64,000 nt of DNA, taken from assembly GCA_947489585.1 (NCBI GenBank), contig CANLEE010000001.1:862946-926945 (forward strand), read 5' to 3'. The notes beneath the pieces were generated by a model, which saw nothing but the letters and a program-made list of their open reading frames with translations, searched no databases and was not told the DNA's origin. The stretch comes from an uncultured Psychroserpens sp. (GTDB lineage: Bacteria; Bacteroidota; Bacteroidia; Flavobacteriales; Flavobacteriaceae). The position numbers and the translations under genes were made by a program. Below, piece after piece: positions 63,261 through 64,000 of the stretch (position 1 is the first letter of the stretch; each line of letters starts with the position of its first letter).

Positions 63261-64000
63261 TTATATCTTCGGAAATCGAACTGTAAAAGTCGTCCCTTTT
63301 TCGTATTGAGATGTAAAGGTAATATTTCCTTTATAAGTTTCCACAATATTTTTCACCATGGCTAGTCCTAATCCCATACCACTAGTTTTAGTCGTAAATT
63401 TAGGTTCAAAAATCTTGCTTTCATTCTCTTCGGAAATTCCTAAGCCATTATCCTCTACAGTAATAACCACCATCTCATACTCTGAAGCAACTCTAACTTC
63501 AATTCTCGGATTTTCTTTATCTAAAGGAATCGCTTGAATCCCGTTTTTAACCAAATTGGTAACCACACGTATTAATTGTGTACGATCAAAATTAGCCATG
63601 ATATCATCATCTTGAGAAGAAAATACAATATAGTCTTCACTAAAGATATCTAAAGCTAACTTTACAATATTAGAGACATTTAATGTTTCACTTTGTTGTG
63701 CTGGCATTTTAGCAAAATTTGAAAATGCAGAAGCTATGGAACTCATCGTATCAATCTGTTGAATAAGGGTTTGGCTATATTCATCTACTTTTTGATGGAT
63801 ATTCTCATCTTCAGGATTAAATTTTCGCTGGAAACTTTGCACACTCAATCGCATAGGTGTCAACGGGTTTTTAATCTCATGAGCTACTTGTTTTGCCATC
63901 TCTCTCCAAGCTTGTTCACGCTCACCTGTTGCTAATTTCACAGCACTCTCTTCTAACTCATCAATCATGCTATTGTAAGAATTAACTAAAGTTGAGATTT
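63261..64000 (-). CDS. NtrY-like sensor histidine kinase (3' part)
   Basis: The frame stays open to the window edge, so the N-terminus is missing; an internal ATG at 63968 is not the start. The visible part begins in the HAMP end (STLVNSYNSMIDELEESAV), then the HisKA box QVAHEIKNPLTPMRLSVQ with the phospho-acceptor His, and the ATPase domain with the N box (NLVKNGIQAI), G1 (VEDNGLGI), F (FEPKFTTK) and G2 (GMGLGLAMVK). The HAMP-HisKA-HATPase order and the EIKNPLTPMRLS motif place it in the NtrY group. Membrane and sensor parts lie beyond the window. Confidence 0.93.
   Translation of the reverse strand, partial: ISTLVNSYNSMIDELEESAVKLATGEREQAWREMAKQVAHEIKNPLTPMRLSVQSFQRKFNPEDENIHQKVDEYSQTLIQQIDTMSSIASAFSNFAKMPAQQSETLNVSNIVKLALDIFSEDYIVFSSQDDDIMANFDRTQLIRVVTNLVKNGIQAIPLDKENPRIEVRVASEYEMVVITVEDNGLGISEENESKIFEPKFTTKTSGMGLGLAMVKNIVETYKGNITFTSQYEKGTTFTVRFPKI

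Noticed and set aside
1..64000. CRISPR array, rRNA operon or replication origin.
   Set aside because: No regularly spaced identical repeats, no rRNA-like sequence and no DnaA-box cluster were noticed on reading.

Overview
The window is AT-rich DNA from a marine-type member of the Bacteroidota, almost certainly a Flavobacteriaceae. The evidence is C-terminal type IX secretion (T9SS) sorting domains, promoters of the TTG-N19-TAnnTTTG type, DUF6443-type RHS proteins and an IS1 family typical of the phylum. This placement rests on gene content only.

Core left flank (1-7,000): an iron-uptake operon (feoA, feoB and a 46-residue Cys-rich partner), a SCO1-like copper chaperone, a secreted M1 aminopeptidase, the site-2 protease RseP and tRNA-Asn with a clear promoter and terminator.

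Accessory region 1 (7,001-34,200): a large serine recombinase whose last codons run antisense through the tRNA terminator and into the tRNA, and an XRE regulator. A polymorphic-toxin neighbourhood follows. Its core is a 3,130-residue SpvB/VCBS/RHS protein with a C-terminal WHH (HNH/EndoVII) nuclease tip. A T9SS-sorted LamG-like protein lies before it and a SUKH-ankyrin immunity protein after it. Around this core are two promoterless RHS-core-plus-tip fragments, smaller remnants, three co-linear 840-bp IS1-family elements, a 130-bp repeat and several hairpin terminators. Single cargo genes lie between them: a T9SS protein, a TPR kinase/LytTR pair, a subtilisin lipoprotein and two small lipoproteins. 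The ends of two IS copies supply the stop codons of the two large orphan tips.

Accessory region 2 (34,200-54,300): a two-gene RHS system (1,161 + 1,521 residues) with a small immunity candidate that resembles the C-terminal domain of ribosomal protein L7/L12. It is divergent from a near-complete type II secretion-like machine in two convergent operons: response regulator, major pseudopilin, prepilin peptidase, ATPase, secretin and L/M-like proteins on the plus strand; F protein, three minor pseudopilins, a C/PilP-like protein and a lipoprotein on the minus strand. A 31-bp element made of GCTTT/AAAGC half-sites occurs ahead of both operons at nearly equal distance from the start codon, which suggests co-regulation.

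Accessory region 3 (54,300-61,200): a five-gene minus-strand operon. Three genes look like a tripartite alpha-helical pore-forming toxin (HBL/Ahl/Smh-like); two encode a 755-residue beta-rich protein and a 309-residue protein I do not recognise. The operon lies between a 76-bp degraded copy of part of the adjacent radical SAM gene and that gene itself, a footprint of insertion or recombination.

Right flank (61,000-64,000): radical SAM protein, small membrane peptide candidate, enoyl-CoA hydratase and the 3' part of an NtrY-like histidine kinase.

The best candidates for a new system are the secretion machine coupled to a split RHS toxin, and the tripartite toxin island.
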